Of a stretch of 64,000 nt of DNA, positions 36,743-45,885 are shown in pieces. This DNA is from Acinetobacter populi (GTDB lineage Bacteria; Pseudomonadota; Gammaproteobacteria; Pseudomonadales; Moraxellaceae): contig NZ_NEXX01000008.1 in NCBI RefSeq assembly GCF_002174125.1, positions 18,991 through 82,990 of the forward strand. Reading direction: 5' to 3'. The notes under the pieces were generated by a model. It was not told where the DNA came from, ran no database searches, and was given only the letters and a program-made list of their open reading frames with translations. Each line of letters opens with the position of its first letter. The stretch's first letter is position 1. Both the position numbers and the translations under genes were made by a program.

Positions 36743-38248
36743 ATGTATATGTTTATTGAAGAAAAAAAGCAACAACATCGGCCAAACCTGCAACATCGAC
36801 TACCGACTTTACTGGGGTTGTGCATCGGACTGCTCATCTATCCGGCTGCTTATGCTCAGGAGTATAGCTATGCTCAGGCAGAACAGCAGATTCTCCAGCA
36901 TTCCTATACAGCTCAGGCAAATACTGCCCTACAACAGGCCGCACAACTCGAAGCCGAAGCGGTTAAGGGTTTGGGCTTACCACGCATAGACCTAAACGCA
37001 CGTGCTTATAAATTTCATAGCCAGACGGATGTACCACTGGATAATTTTAAACAAAGCATAGAAGATCAATTATCGCAGCGTTTAAGTGACCGTATGTCCG
37101 AACTGGAAAATATCGGTGTCCCATCCGATATTCTGGATCCGGTAGAATCTGGCATTAATAATATTATTCATGACGGCATTGGCCAACTGCCCAACTATGC
37201 CAATTTAACCCTAGACGATGAAGTCTTTCGTCCAACCATTTCCATGACCATGCCAATCTATACCGGTGGTTTAACCCAGAGTGCCAAACAGGTTACGCAG
37301 ATTAATGCCCGACGCAGTGCGTTAAGTACTACCCAGCAGCAGGATGTACAGCGTTTTGAACTGGTTCAAAGTTATTTCTATACGCAACTGCAACAACAAC
37401 TTTTACTTGCCAGCCAGGAAAATCTAAATGCCATGCAACGGCATCTGGATAATGCCATCAAATTCGAGCAACAAGGCTTTATCAGCAAAGGTCAGCGTAT
37501 GCAATTTAATGTGGCACGTAATAATGCCGCACGACTATTTCAAACCACACAAAGTAACTATGCTGCCAGTTATTTCCAACTGAAAAACCTGTTACAGGAT
37601 GAAAATATTAGTGCCTTGAGTACACCTTTATTTGTTAATAAAACACAAAGTCATCAACTCGATAGCCTGTTGGCGAGTTTTGCCGATCAATCTCCGCTGA
37701 TCCAGAAATTACGCATGGACACCGAACTGGCCAATGAAAAAGTCAAAGTACAGAGTGCCAGTCAAAAACCGAAAATTTTTGCCTTTGGTGAATATGGTCT
37801 GGATGACAAACATAACTGGATCGTTGGCGTTGTTGCCAGCTACAATCTGTTTTCCGGTATCAATAAAAGTAAACAGGTACAGGCTGCCGAATTACAACGC
37901 TATGCCACCGAACTATTGACCGAAAAAACCAAGCAGGAAATGTCCAATATCATTTATAAAGCCTATAGCGAGTTACAGGATTCTCAGCAATCCCATCAGT
38001 TACTCATGGAAAATATGCTCGCTGCCCAAGAAAATCTGCGCATACAAACCCTTTCCTTTCAGGAAGATATGGGTACAGCCACACAGGTCATTGATGCGGA
38101 AAACATGATTCACACCCTTAAAAGTGAAATCGCATTAAATGCCTATAAATATGTCATGTCTTTGGCCACATTACTGCAAAGCAACGGTTCAATTACCCAG
38201 TTTAAAACCTATGTTCAACAAAATAATACCGACTATATTGGCAATTAA
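36743..38248 (+). CDS. TolC-family outer membrane efflux protein
   Basis: It forms the outer-membrane channel of a tripartite exporter. The 501 residues have a signal peptide ending near PAAYAQEYS and two OEP domains of long coiled-coil helices rich in Gln and Ala. A second ATG six bases later (36749) is better spaced from GGTGAG. Unlike many TolC proteins it carries a long insertion with Asp/Glu (about residues 80-135). It is the first gene of a four-gene unit with an HlyD adaptor (12 bp later) and two ABC-2 permeases, so it is likely dedicated to that exporter. Confidence 0.88.
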   Translation: MYMFIEEKKQQHRPNLQHRLPTLLGLCIGLLIYPAAYAQEYSYAQAEQQILQHSYTAQANTALQQAAQLEAEAVKGLGLPRIDLNARAYKFHSQTDVPLDNFKQSIEDQLSQRLSDRMSELENIGVPSDILDPVESGINNIIHDGIGQLPNYANLTLDDEVFRPTISMTMPIYTGGLTQSAKQVTQINARRSALSTTQQQDVQRFELVQSYFYTQLQQQLLLASQENLNAMQRHLDNAIKFEQQGFISKGQRMQFNVARNNAARLFQTTQSNYAASYFQLKNLLQDENISALSTPLFVNKTQSHQLDSLLASFADQSPLIQKLRMDTELANEKVKVQSASQKPKIFAFGEYGLDDKHNWIVGVVASYNLFSGINKSKQVQAAELQRYATELLTEKTKQEMSNIIYKAYSELQDSQQSHQLLMENMLAAQENLRIQTLSFQEDMGTATQVIDAENMIHTLKSEIALNAYKYVMSLATLLQSNGSITQFKTYVQQNNTDYIGN

Positions 38249-38259
38249 GATGAGGAAGC

Positions 38260-39393
38260 ATGATGACTGATCCCAACACCCCTGATTCCAAACATCTCAA
38301 TCCGCCATCATCTGATAATGCATCGCATGCAGATCAGAACCATGATGCAACATCACAACAGAAAGCTGAAACATCGAATGAGCAGGATAACAATTCCGAC
38401 AATCCACAGAAAAACACCAAGATAAAAATCGCACTGGCGATTTTATTGATCGCATTGCTCGGTCTGATTGCCTTTGGTCTCTGGAAAAGTTATCAGCCCA
38501 AAACTGTGAGTCTGCAAGGTCGTGTCGAAGCCGATACCATTCATATCAGCACCAAAGTACCAAGCCGTATCGAAGCCATCTATGTTCAGGAAGGTCAACC
38601 CATCAAACAAGGACAATTACTGATTAAACTCAGTAGTCCTGAAATTGAAGCAAAAAAACAACAGGCACAAGCAGCTTTGCAATCAGCTTTAGCCTTACAG
38701 TCCACAGCCGAACGCGGTTCGCAAGAAGAAAACATCGAGACATTTTATGCCAACTGGCAAAGTGTCAAAGCACAGGCAGATTTGGCAGACAAAACCTATC
38801 AACGTGCGGCCAATCTCTATCAGCAGGGTGTGATTTCACGCCAGCGCAGAGATGAGCTACATGCTGCAAAAATTTCTGCCAATCAACTGGCCGAAGCCGC
38901 CTATCAGCAATATGCCCGAACCAAACGTGGCAGTACGCCTGAGCAAAAATCTACCGCAGATGCACAGGTTGAAATTGCCCGTGCCGCGGTACAAGAAGCC
39001 AATGCTTTGGATGCCGAAACTATTTTGCACGCTCCGGTCGATGGGATTGTCTCAAAAATCTATGGTAAACCGACTGAACTGGTGGCAATGGCTGTACCGG
39101 TCGTGAGCATTTTACAGCATGATCATTGGGTCAGTCTTGCTGTGCGGGAAGACCAATATGCCAGTGTTTATCAGGAGAAAACGCTAAAAGGCTTTGTCCC
39201 TGCCCTCAATAAAACAGTCGAGTTTGATATTCACAATATTGAAGCAGAAGGTGACTTTGCAACCATCAAAACCACACGGCAAACAGGTGGCTATGATATT
39301 CGCAGTTTTAAATTACATCTGACACCGCATACGCCGGTTGCCGACCTAAAAGTCGGTATGAGTGTAATTTTCCAGATCAAAGAGCGTAAATAA
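38260..39393 (+). CDS. HlyD-family periplasmic adaptor (membrane fusion protein)
   Basis: The 377 residues begin with a long hydrophilic, Asn/Gln/Asp-rich cytosolic tail (about 55 residues). One membrane segment follows (IALAILLIALLGLIAFGLW, about 57-75), then a lipoyl/barrel-sandwich half (EAIYVQEGQPIKQGQLLIKL), a coiled-coil hairpin, and the second half (APVDGIVSKIYGKPTEL). This is the architecture of adaptors such as YhiI. GAGGA precedes tandem ATGs. It bridges the inner-membrane permeases to the TolC-type channel. Confidence 0.9.
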   Translation: MMTDPNTPDSKHLNPPSSDNASHADQNHDATSQQKAETSNEQDNNSDNPQKNTKIKIALAILLIALLGLIAFGLWKSYQPKTVSLQGRVEADTIHISTKVPSRIEAIYVQEGQPIKQGQLLIKLSSPEIEAKKQQAQAALQSALALQSTAERGSQEENIETFYANWQSVKAQADLADKTYQRAANLYQQGVISRQRRDELHAAKISANQLAEAAYQQYARTKRGSTPEQKSTADAQVEIARAAVQEANALDAETILHAPVDGIVSKIYGKPTELVAMAVPVVSILQHDHWVSLAVREDQYASVYQEKTLKGFVPALNKTVEFDIHNIEAEGDFATIKTTRQTGGYDIRSFKLHLTPHTPVADLKVGMSVIFQIKERK

Positions 39394-39396
39394 AAA

Positions 39397-40521
39397 ATGT
39401 GGGCGTGTATCCTGCGTGAACTACATTACTTGCTCAAGAATAAATGGGATTTGGCGCTGGTCACGCTTGCGCCATTGTTTATCATTTTTTTATTCAGCAG
39501 TATGTTTTATGCAGGTAAGGCAGAGCATTTGCCAATTGCTATTATTGATCAGGATCAAAGTGAATTAAGCCGCAGTATCGAAAAATATCTCAGTCACAAT
39601 CAAAGTCTTTCCGTTGCGGTGATTACCAACAGTCAGGACGAGGCTGAGCATTTACTGAATCAGACCAAAATCTGGGGCTATGTGCTGATTCCATCCGGGG
39701 CTGAGCAGCGTCTGGTCAAGGCGCAGGATGCACAAATTGCCATTGCCTTTAATCAATCGTTTTTTAGTATTGGCAACACTATTTCATCGGCCATGATGTT
39801 AGGCACATTGCAGGCCATTGTAGAATTTACTGGTGATGATTATCTGGGAAAGAAACTACCCTATCTCGATGCCCCAACGCCCAACGTTAAAATATCAACC
39901 CTGTATAATCCAGATCTCAATTATGAATTTTATCTGGGACCTTTTGTGGTTCCGGCGATTTTACATTTGCTTTTATGTTGCTGTGTGGCATTTTCAATAG
40001 GTCAGGAAATCAAACGTCATACCCTGCATGGCTGGCTTGATCAACGTACACTTTTTTCCGCTTTAATGGCGAAGATTCTGGTGTATGTCTGTATTTTTTG
40101 TCTATGGACATGGCTATGGATGTTCTGGTTGATCGTGATTCGTGGCTGGTTTGTGGCGGGAAGTTTGGGCCTGATTTTAATAGCACAATTTTTATTTTAT
40201 TTTGCCTATGCCGTCATTAGTAGCACCATGGTACTGGCAACCAAAAATTTAAGTAAAACCTTTGGTTTTATTGCGGTCTATGGCGGTTCATCACTAAGCT
40301 TTGCAGGCGTCACATTGCCACTGAATAACGCCCCGCTCTTTACAAAGTTTTGGGCCAATATTATTCCCTATACACCTTATGCCAAATTACAAACCGAACA
40401 ATGGGTGGTAGGAAGTCCTGTTTATATTTCACTTTATCCTTTGGCACTGATCTTGGTATATTGCATTGTTTATGCTGCAATTTCACTGTTTTTACTGAAA
40501 AAAATCTGGCGGGAGGCATAG
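39397..40521 (+). CDS. ABC-2 type permease (first of pair)
   Basis: The 374-residue membrane protein starts with one TM segment (about 20-38), then a large periplasmic domain (about 40-170: IAIIDQDQSELSRSIEKYL and so on), then five to six TM segments. This is the ABC2_membrane_3 layout of YhhJ/YbhR-like proteins. It starts 3 bp after the adaptor gene. No ATP-binding subunit is encoded with it. The substrate is unknown. Confidence 0.9.
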   Translation: MWACILRELHYLLKNKWDLALVTLAPLFIIFLFSSMFYAGKAEHLPIAIIDQDQSELSRSIEKYLSHNQSLSVAVITNSQDEAEHLLNQTKIWGYVLIPSGAEQRLVKAQDAQIAIAFNQSFFSIGNTISSAMMLGTLQAIVEFTGDDYLGKKLPYLDAPTPNVKISTLYNPDLNYEFYLGPFVVPAILHLLLCCCVAFSIGQEIKRHTLHGWLDQRTLFSALMAKILVYVCIFCLWTWLWMFWLIVIRGWFVAGSLGLILIAQFLFYFAYAVISSTMVLATKNLSKTFGFIAVYGGSSLSFAGVTLPLNNAPLFTKFWANIIPYTPYAKLQTEQWVVGSPVYISLYPLALILVYCIVYAAISLFLLKKIWREA

Positions 40522-40523
40522 AG

Positions 40524-41639
40524 ATGAAGAAGTTTTTATCGCAATTCCTGCATGATTATCTACAAACCTTTAAAAATATTGCCAAAAATCAGTCCATACT
40601 CACAACATTAGTGCTGTCGGTATTGCTGTATAGTTTCTTCTATCCAACTGCTTATAAAGGACAAAATGCCGAATCTATCCCGATTGTGATTGTGGATCAG
40701 GAACAGAGTGCTTTAACCAATACCATTATTACCGAAGTTGCGAAAAGCCCAAATGTAGAGATTAAGACGATCACCAGTAACTTTCTTGAAGCAGAAAGTC
40801 TGTTACAACAACAAAAAGCGGATGGTATTCTATTACTGCCGGATAATTTATCCCAAAGCATCCGACAGGGAGAAACCGGCGGCATCGGTATCTATTTAAG
40901 TACCGCATATTTCCTAAAAACCAAACAGATTGGTTTGGGGATTGCACAATCGATTGAACAAACCTTAACTGATTATACCGAGAAATTCGGAGAAATCAGC
41001 GAGTTTCATTTAACTGTTCCCATTCACCAGATTCCGCTATTCAATACCTTATCAGGCTATGGCAGTTATATTTTTCCTGCTGTAGCTTCCATCATTATTC
41101 ACCAAACGATCTTTCTAGGCTTGTGCATGTTGATTGCCGGTTATCGTGATGGCGCCTACACTGGACAAAAATGGCGACCAACCGTATCGGAATTCTGGGC
41201 AATTTATGCGGCAATCCTGACCATTGGCTGTCTAGGCTGTTTTTATTTGTTTGGTTTTACCTTCTGGCTCTATGATTATCCGCGAGGTGGCAATTTCTGG
41301 GGCATGATCGTCACTGTACCGATCTTCGTTAGCTGTGTAATTGCCATGGCAATGTTGTTCGCATCATTTCTGGATATGAGTGAACGCGCAGGACATGTGA
41401 TTGTATTTACCTCGATTCCATTATTTTTATTAAGCGGTACAGCTTGGCCACATCATGCCATGCCGGAATGGCTGCAATACTTTGCTTGGATCTTACCATC
41501 AACTAATGGTGTACAGGCATTAATACAACTCAATCAAATGGGTGCGCCGCTTATTGATGTTTTCCCCAAGTTGATCTATTTAAGTTGTTTGGCGTTGATT
41601 TTTTTCATTCTGGCTTATTATCGTCTGACCAGAAAATAA
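40524..41639 (+). CDS. ABC-2 type permease (second of pair)
   Basis: The 371-residue protein has the same plan as its upstream neighbour: an N-terminal TM segment, a periplasmic domain beginning PIVIVDQEQSALTNTIITEV, and C-terminal TM helices. The two are diverged paralogues that likely form a heterodimer. The ATG at 40524 is preceded by GGGAGG and lies 2 bp after the previous stop. A longer reading frame runs back to 40350 but only by overlapping the first permease in another frame. The stop is 10 bp from the convergent ogt stop. Confidence 0.9.
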   Translation: MKKFLSQFLHDYLQTFKNIAKNQSILTTLVLSVLLYSFFYPTAYKGQNAESIPIVIVDQEQSALTNTIITEVAKSPNVEIKTITSNFLEAESLLQQQKADGILLLPDNLSQSIRQGETGGIGIYLSTAYFLKTKQIGLGIAQSIEQTLTDYTEKFGEISEFHLTVPIHQIPLFNTLSGYGSYIFPAVASIIIHQTIFLGLCMLIAGYRDGAYTGQKWRPTVSEFWAIYAAILTIGCLGCFYLFGFTFWLYDYPRGGNFWGMIVTVPIFVSCVIAMAMLFASFLDMSERAGHVIVFTSIPLFLLSGTAWPHHAMPEWLQYFAWILPSTNGVQALIQLNQMGAPLIDVFPKLIYLSCLALIFFILAYYRLTRK

Positions 41640-41648
41640 ACCTCAAAC

Positions 41649-42134
41649 CTAAATATTCTGTTCCAGATGCAATAATCTCGTTTTGTTCTCCAGTCCACCG
41701 GCAAAACCTGTTAATGCGCCATTTTTGCCAATCACCCGGTGACAGGGTGCAATAATGGAAATTGGATTTTTGCCATTGGCAGCCCCGACTGCCCGCACTG
41801 CCTTGACATTGCCAACCGCCGCTGCAATCTGTAAGTAACTGCGGGTTTCACCATAAGGGATCTTTAACAATTCTGCCCATACTTTTTGCTGAAAATCAGT
41901 GCCATAAAATGCCAGAGGCAACTCAAATATTTTACGTTGCCCGGCAAAATATTGCTGTAATTGCTGCTGTGTCTTTAACAGGATCGGATGATCAAGGCTT
42001 TCTTGCATCGCACCCAATAACACACGGCTCGGCTTGTCTGTTTGCCATAATACCGCCACCAATGCATCTTGTGTGGCGATCAACTTAAGTTGCCCAACCG
42101 GACTGTCGATCCATTGATAAAACAATTCAGACAT
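41649..42134 (-). CDS. ogt: Methylated-DNA--protein-cysteine methyltransferase
   Basis: It is a suicide DNA-repair protein that takes the methyl group from O6-methylguanine. The 161 residues contain the active-site motif IIAPCHRVIG with C131, the Arg finger and helix (AVRAVGAANGKNP), and the C-terminal GFAGGLENKTRLLHLE. It lacks an Ada regulatory domain, so Ogt-type is appropriate. It is divergent from the MFS gene. Confidence 0.93.
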   Translation of the reverse strand: MSELFYQWIDSPVGQLKLIATQDALVAVLWQTDKPSRVLLGAMQESLDHPILLKTQQQLQQYFAGQRKIFELPLAFYGTDFQQKVWAELLKIPYGETRSYLQIAAAVGNVKAVRAVGAANGKNPISIIAPCHRVIGKNGALTGFAGGLENKTRLLHLEQNI

Positions 42135-42260
42135 GGTGCTTCCTTTATTTTTAAATCGCAGTATCGCCTAATTTACCATCAATATTATCTATTATTGTTA
42201 TACGATTCCATATAAAAAAGTATCTATAATATGGAACTTTTCTTTTCAGCATGGATCGCT

Positions 42261-43529
42261 ATGTCACAAAGTACAGATGCATTTGCAGCCTTACGGTATC
42301 GTGATTTTTCAATTGTGACACTTAATCAGTTCTGTTTGACTTTAGCCATACTCATTCAGGAAATTATTGTATCTTACTCCCTATATCAAATTACCCACGA
42401 TCCTCTAACACTGGGATTAATTGGTCTGGCAGAAGCAATTCCGTTTATTTCATTGTCACTTTGGGGCGGTTATTTTGCAGATCGTTTTAACAAACAACGG
42501 ATCATGCAGCTGTGCTTATTTTTTGCAGCACCATTGCCTTGTGTGTTTTGGGTCTTATTTCATTATCATGGTTTAAGCCTGCTAAGTACGCAGGGGCTGG
42601 CATGGGGCGTTTATGCCGTCATTTTCTGTCTGGGTTTGGTTCGAGGCTTTTATAATCCGTCAGCAACCTCTTTAAAACCATTTTTAATTCCAGCACATTT
42701 ATATGCCAATGGCGCAACATGGACCACTATAGGCTGGCAAAGTGGTGTGATTCTAGGTCCAATGCTGGGTGGATTTATGCTGGCTTATCTAGGTCGGGAA
42801 ACCAGCTTTCTTTCTGTCACCATTTTATTGACGATCTGTTTTGTTCTGGTGTCTTTTTTAAGTAAACGTACTTTTCCCAGCATTCGGCACGACAGTATTC
42901 TGGCCAGTTTAAAAGAAGGTTTTCAGTTTATTTTTAAAACCAAAATTGTGCTGTGGGCGATTTCTCTGGATCTGGTTTCCGTATTATTTGGCGGTGTGAT
43001 TGCACTATTGCCTATCTTTGCGCACGATATTCTCAAAATTGGCGCGGAAGGTTTGGGTTTTCTACGGGCTGCCCCATCAATCGGTGCATTAATCACCATG
43101 ATTGCCTTAACCCGCTTTCCACCCACTCAACATGCCTGGCGTAATATGCTCATCGCAGTGGCAGGATTTGGGGTGTTCACTTTACTGTTTGCCTTCTCAA
43201 CCACAATGTGGCTCTCCTTATTTGCCCTTGCCATGACAGGTGCCTGTGACAGTATTTCGGTGGTGATTCGTCAGACCATTTTACAAATTTTTCCACCCGA
43301 AAATATGCGGGGTCGTGTGGCAGCAGTTAATGGTATGTTCGTTTCCAGTAGCAATGAATTAGGCGCTTTCGAGTCCGGTCTTGCAGCCAAATATATGGGT
43401 GCAGTGTACGCTTCCGTTTTTGGTGGTTTAATGACCATGTTCGTAGTCATGGTTAGTTGGTCAAAAACTCGGGATCTGTTTCCGGTTGACATTACCCGCT
43501 CACCCTATGAAACCAAGGATAAGTCTTAG
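42261..43529 (+). CDS. MFS transporter, EntS-like (MFS_3) family
   Basis: The inner-membrane protein has about 12 TM segments. The N-terminal signature LRYRDFSIVTLNQFCLTLA and the loop-2/3 motif GGYFADRFNKQRIM place it near the EntS-type group; relatives export siderophores or drugs. The C-terminal half has MRGRVAAVNGMFVSSSNELGAFESG, typical of this group. An ATG at 42231 would add 10 residues; the ATG at 42261 starts the conserved region more closely. The substrate is unknown. Confidence 0.85.
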   Translation: MSQSTDAFAALRYRDFSIVTLNQFCLTLAILIQEIIVSYSLYQITHDPLTLGLIGLAEAIPFISLSLWGGYFADRFNKQRIMQLCLFFAAPLPCVFWVLFHYHGLSLLSTQGLAWGVYAVIFCLGLVRGFYNPSATSLKPFLIPAHLYANGATWTTIGWQSGVILGPMLGGFMLAYLGRETSFLSVTILLTICFVLVSFLSKRTFPSIRHDSILASLKEGFQFIFKTKIVLWAISLDLVSVLFGGVIALLPIFAHDILKIGAEGLGFLRAAPSIGALITMIALTRFPPTQHAWRNMLIAVAGFGVFTLLFAFSTTMWLSLFALAMTGACDSISVVIRQTILQIFPPENMRGRVAAVNGMFVSSSNELGAFESGLAAKYMGAVYASVFGGLMTMFVVMVSWSKTRDLFPVDITRSPYETKDKS

Positions 43530-43555
43530 CGCTTCAACGATTTACCACGCATAAA

Positions 43556-43588
43556 AAAAGCCAATCTAAACATCAGATTGGCTTCTTC
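43556..43588. terminator. Bidirectional terminator between the MFS gene and znuD
   Basis: A 10-bp perfect stem (AAGCCAATCT / AGATTGGCTT) with a 7-nt loop, flanked by A and T runs. It serves the two convergent genes. Confidence 0.88.
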
Positions 43589-43602
43589 AATTTTAAATCC
43601 GA

Positions 43603-45678
43603 TTAGAATCTAAAACGTACACCGGCTGTAAAGTTACGGCCTTGTTGTGGAATCGTTGACAAGTAAGAAGCATGGTTATAATAGGTTTCATCAAGCAAGT
43701 TATTTGCCTGTAAATATACCTGATAAGACAAACGATCATTCAGACTCTTATCATAACTCACATCCAGATTAACCAGATTATAGCCTGCACTTACATCTTC
43801 AAAATCGGCAATATGATCCTGTTTAAAGCCATGGATATATTCTACCCCGCCATGAATTCCATCAAGGAAATTGGCATCAAAACGTACGCCGGCACGCGTT
43901 GCAGGAATACGTGGTAAATCTCCGCCTTGATCGAGTTTGGCACGAACATGATCGGTGAAGACTTTGGCTTTATATAATGGACTAAACTGATAGCTGACTT
44001 CTGCTTCTGCACCATAAAAATTGGCATCATCTTGACGGTATTCAATCAGACGGAAGTTTTCATAGCGATCCAGCGTATGTGCATAAATATAGTCATCAAC
44101 TTGATTATAGAAAATATTCGCAGCGTAGCGTAAATCACCATCTGTTTTGCGCAGACCAAGTTCTATATTTTGAGATTTTTCTTTATCCAGATTTTCGTTA
44201 CCAATCTCATAGGTGTTGGTCGCAATATGTACACCATTTGCATATAACTCCTGTGAGTTTGGCATACGTTCGCCATAACTCAGTGTCAAAGATGCAACAT
44301 GGTCAGGAACAAATGCCCAGTTGGCTGCTGCCGAAGCAGAAAATGCCGTGTCATCGTAGTTCTTGTATCCACTTTCATCAACGTCAATACTTTGTTTCTC
44401 AACACGACCACCCAGCTCAAAATGCACATCATTCCATTGATAATGTTCAATTAAGAAGGCTGCCAGATTTTCTGTATTGGTTTTCGGCAAAAAGCTTTCT
44501 TCACCTAATGCTGAAAAATCAAAGTTGGCATACTGTACACCAAATACTCCTTCCCAACCGGCTAAAGGCGTATGTACAAATTCCAGACGGCCATCATAGC
44601 CTTTATTCTTAAAGGTAGTGGCAACTTCACCTTCTTCAATTTCGCTATGCTGATAATCAGTGTAGCTGGCACGGGCACGAACTTTCTCAATTCCGGCAAA
44701 AGGCTGCTGATATTCGGCACGTAAATCAAAGCGTTTTGATTTCAAATCCACCCATGGTGCGGCTTCACTTTCATGGTCATGATCGTGGTCGTGATCATCT
44801 TCTGCACTTTCATCATCATGACTGCCACAATGTAAACTTGTACCATGTGCATGGCAGTCTTCATATTCGTGACTATGACCCGGTAAAGCATATTTATCGT
44901 TACGCTCGGTATAGCCGACACCGACAAAGCCTTTGTCACCAATCCAGGATAGGCCCAAGCTGACATTTTCACCTTTGTTCCAAGTGCCATCAACCCGTTT
45001 TTCAGCTTCACCTTCATGTTTATAACCGCTTACCTGATAGTCATCGGCTTCACGTTTATCGCCTTCAATTCGCAATGCAAATTGATCGCCCAATCCTACA
45101 GTCACGCCTGCTGCACCCAGCTTTTCATTGGCAACCGTATTTCCACGTAAGTGGACTTCACCAGAAATACCATTTTCCGGCATTTGTGTCGGAATTTTTT
45201 CATCCAGGACGTTGACCACGCCACCGATCGCACCACCACCATAAAGCAGGGTTGATGGTCCACGTAATACTTCAATTTTAGTTGCCAAGACAGGATCAAC
45301 AGTGACTGCATGATCCGGAGAAATCTGTGATGCATCCATGACTTCAGATGAGTCCGTTAAAACCTTAACCCGCGGTGCAGTCTGACCACGAATCACAGGA
45401 CGGCTTGCACCCGGTCCAAAATTATCGCTATTGATCCCTAGTTGTCCCTTTAATGCATCGCCCAAAGTTGCTGCACCTTGTGCCAATTGTTCTTTTTCAA
45501 CCACATTGACCGCACTGGCAAGGTCATTCTCGTTGGGATTCAGTGGATGTGCCGTGACCGTGATGACTTGTAACTGATGTACTTGCGGTACCTGTTGTAC
45601 ATCATCATTGGCGATACTAAATGTGGAAACCAAAGTACTTGCAACTGCAAGCCACAATGTATTTTGTTTAAATTGCAT
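43603..45678 (-). CDS. znuD: TonB-dependent zinc receptor ZnuD
   Basis: This outer-membrane receptor imports zinc. From the ATG at 45676-45678 it has 691 residues: signal peptide, TonB box region (LQVITVTAHP), plug with VIRGQTAPRVKVLTDS and LRGPSTLLYGGGAIGGVVNV, and a barrel ending in FRF. An extracellular loop encoded around 44760-44885 is rich in His, Asp, Glu and Cys (DDHDHDHDHESE and a preceding HSHEYEDCHAHG), as in ZnuD-type zinc-catching loops. A clear Zur-box palindrome sits upstream. The frame is open to 45744, but the shorter start gives a proper signal peptide. Confidence 0.93.
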   Translation of the reverse strand: MQFKQNTLWLAVASTLVSTFSIANDDVQQVPQVHQLQVITVTAHPLNPNENDLASAVNVVEKEQLAQGAATLGDALKGQLGINSDNFGPGASRPVIRGQTAPRVKVLTDSSEVMDASQISPDHAVTVDPVLATKIEVLRGPSTLLYGGGAIGGVVNVLDEKIPTQMPENGISGEVHLRGNTVANEKLGAAGVTVGLGDQFALRIEGDKREADDYQVSGYKHEGEAEKRVDGTWNKGENVSLGLSWIGDKGFVGVGYTERNDKYALPGHSHEYEDCHAHGTSLHCGSHDDESAEDDHDHDHDHESEAAPWVDLKSKRFDLRAEYQQPFAGIEKVRARASYTDYQHSEIEEGEVATTFKNKGYDGRLEFVHTPLAGWEGVFGVQYANFDFSALGEESFLPKTNTENLAAFLIEHYQWNDVHFELGGRVEKQSIDVDESGYKNYDDTAFSASAAANWAFVPDHVASLTLSYGERMPNSQELYANGVHIATNTYEIGNENLDKEKSQNIELGLRKTDGDLRYAANIFYNQVDDYIYAHTLDRYENFRLIEYRQDDANFYGAEAEVSYQFSPLYKAKVFTDHVRAKLDQGGDLPRIPATRAGVRFDANFLDGIHGGVEYIHGFKQDHIADFEDVSAGYNLVNLDVSYDKSLNDRLSYQVYLQANNLLDETYYNHASYLSTIPQQGRNFTAGVRFRF

Positions 45679-45703
45679 GTCCGTCCCCAAAACTGGAATG
45701 CGT

Positions 45704-45724
45704 GTTATGTTATAACATTTTAAC
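45704..45724 (-). promoter_or_regulatory. Zur box upstream of znuD
   Basis: The core ATGTTATAACAT (45707-45718) is a perfect 12-bp palindrome flanked by GTT and AAC-like arms, matching the known gammaproteobacterial Zur pattern. It overlaps a plausible minus-strand promoter: -35 TTGCAC (45729-45734) and -10 TAACAT (45707-45712) at 16 bp spacing. Zinc-replete repression of znuD is expected. Confidence 0.85.
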
Positions 45725-45885
45725 GAAAGTGCAAGGATTTTCATGCCCGATACGCAGCGATAAAAATATAAAAACTGTTAAAAAGACTGTTTTTGCTTAT
45801 AAAAATAGATACATATCGATCACTTGTAAAGCGGTCATTTTTGTTATAGTGAAATGCTCAAGGTGCAATCGGCGAGATCATCAAC

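Noticed and set aside
40350..40523. Long N-terminal extension of the second ABC-2 permease frame.
   Set aside because: It overlaps the first permease in another frame, and a GGGAGG precedes the internal ATG at 40524, which starts a normal permease N-terminus.
44079..44612. Open frames opposite znuD, for example a plus-strand His/Gln-rich ORF.
   Set aside because: They mirror the codon pattern of the receptor gene on the other strand and have no homologous features or ribosome-binding site.
45828..45856. A second Zur-like half-site (TTGTTATAGTGAAAT) before the YheT-like hydrolase gene.
   Set aside because: Only one half matches; the palindrome is not complete.
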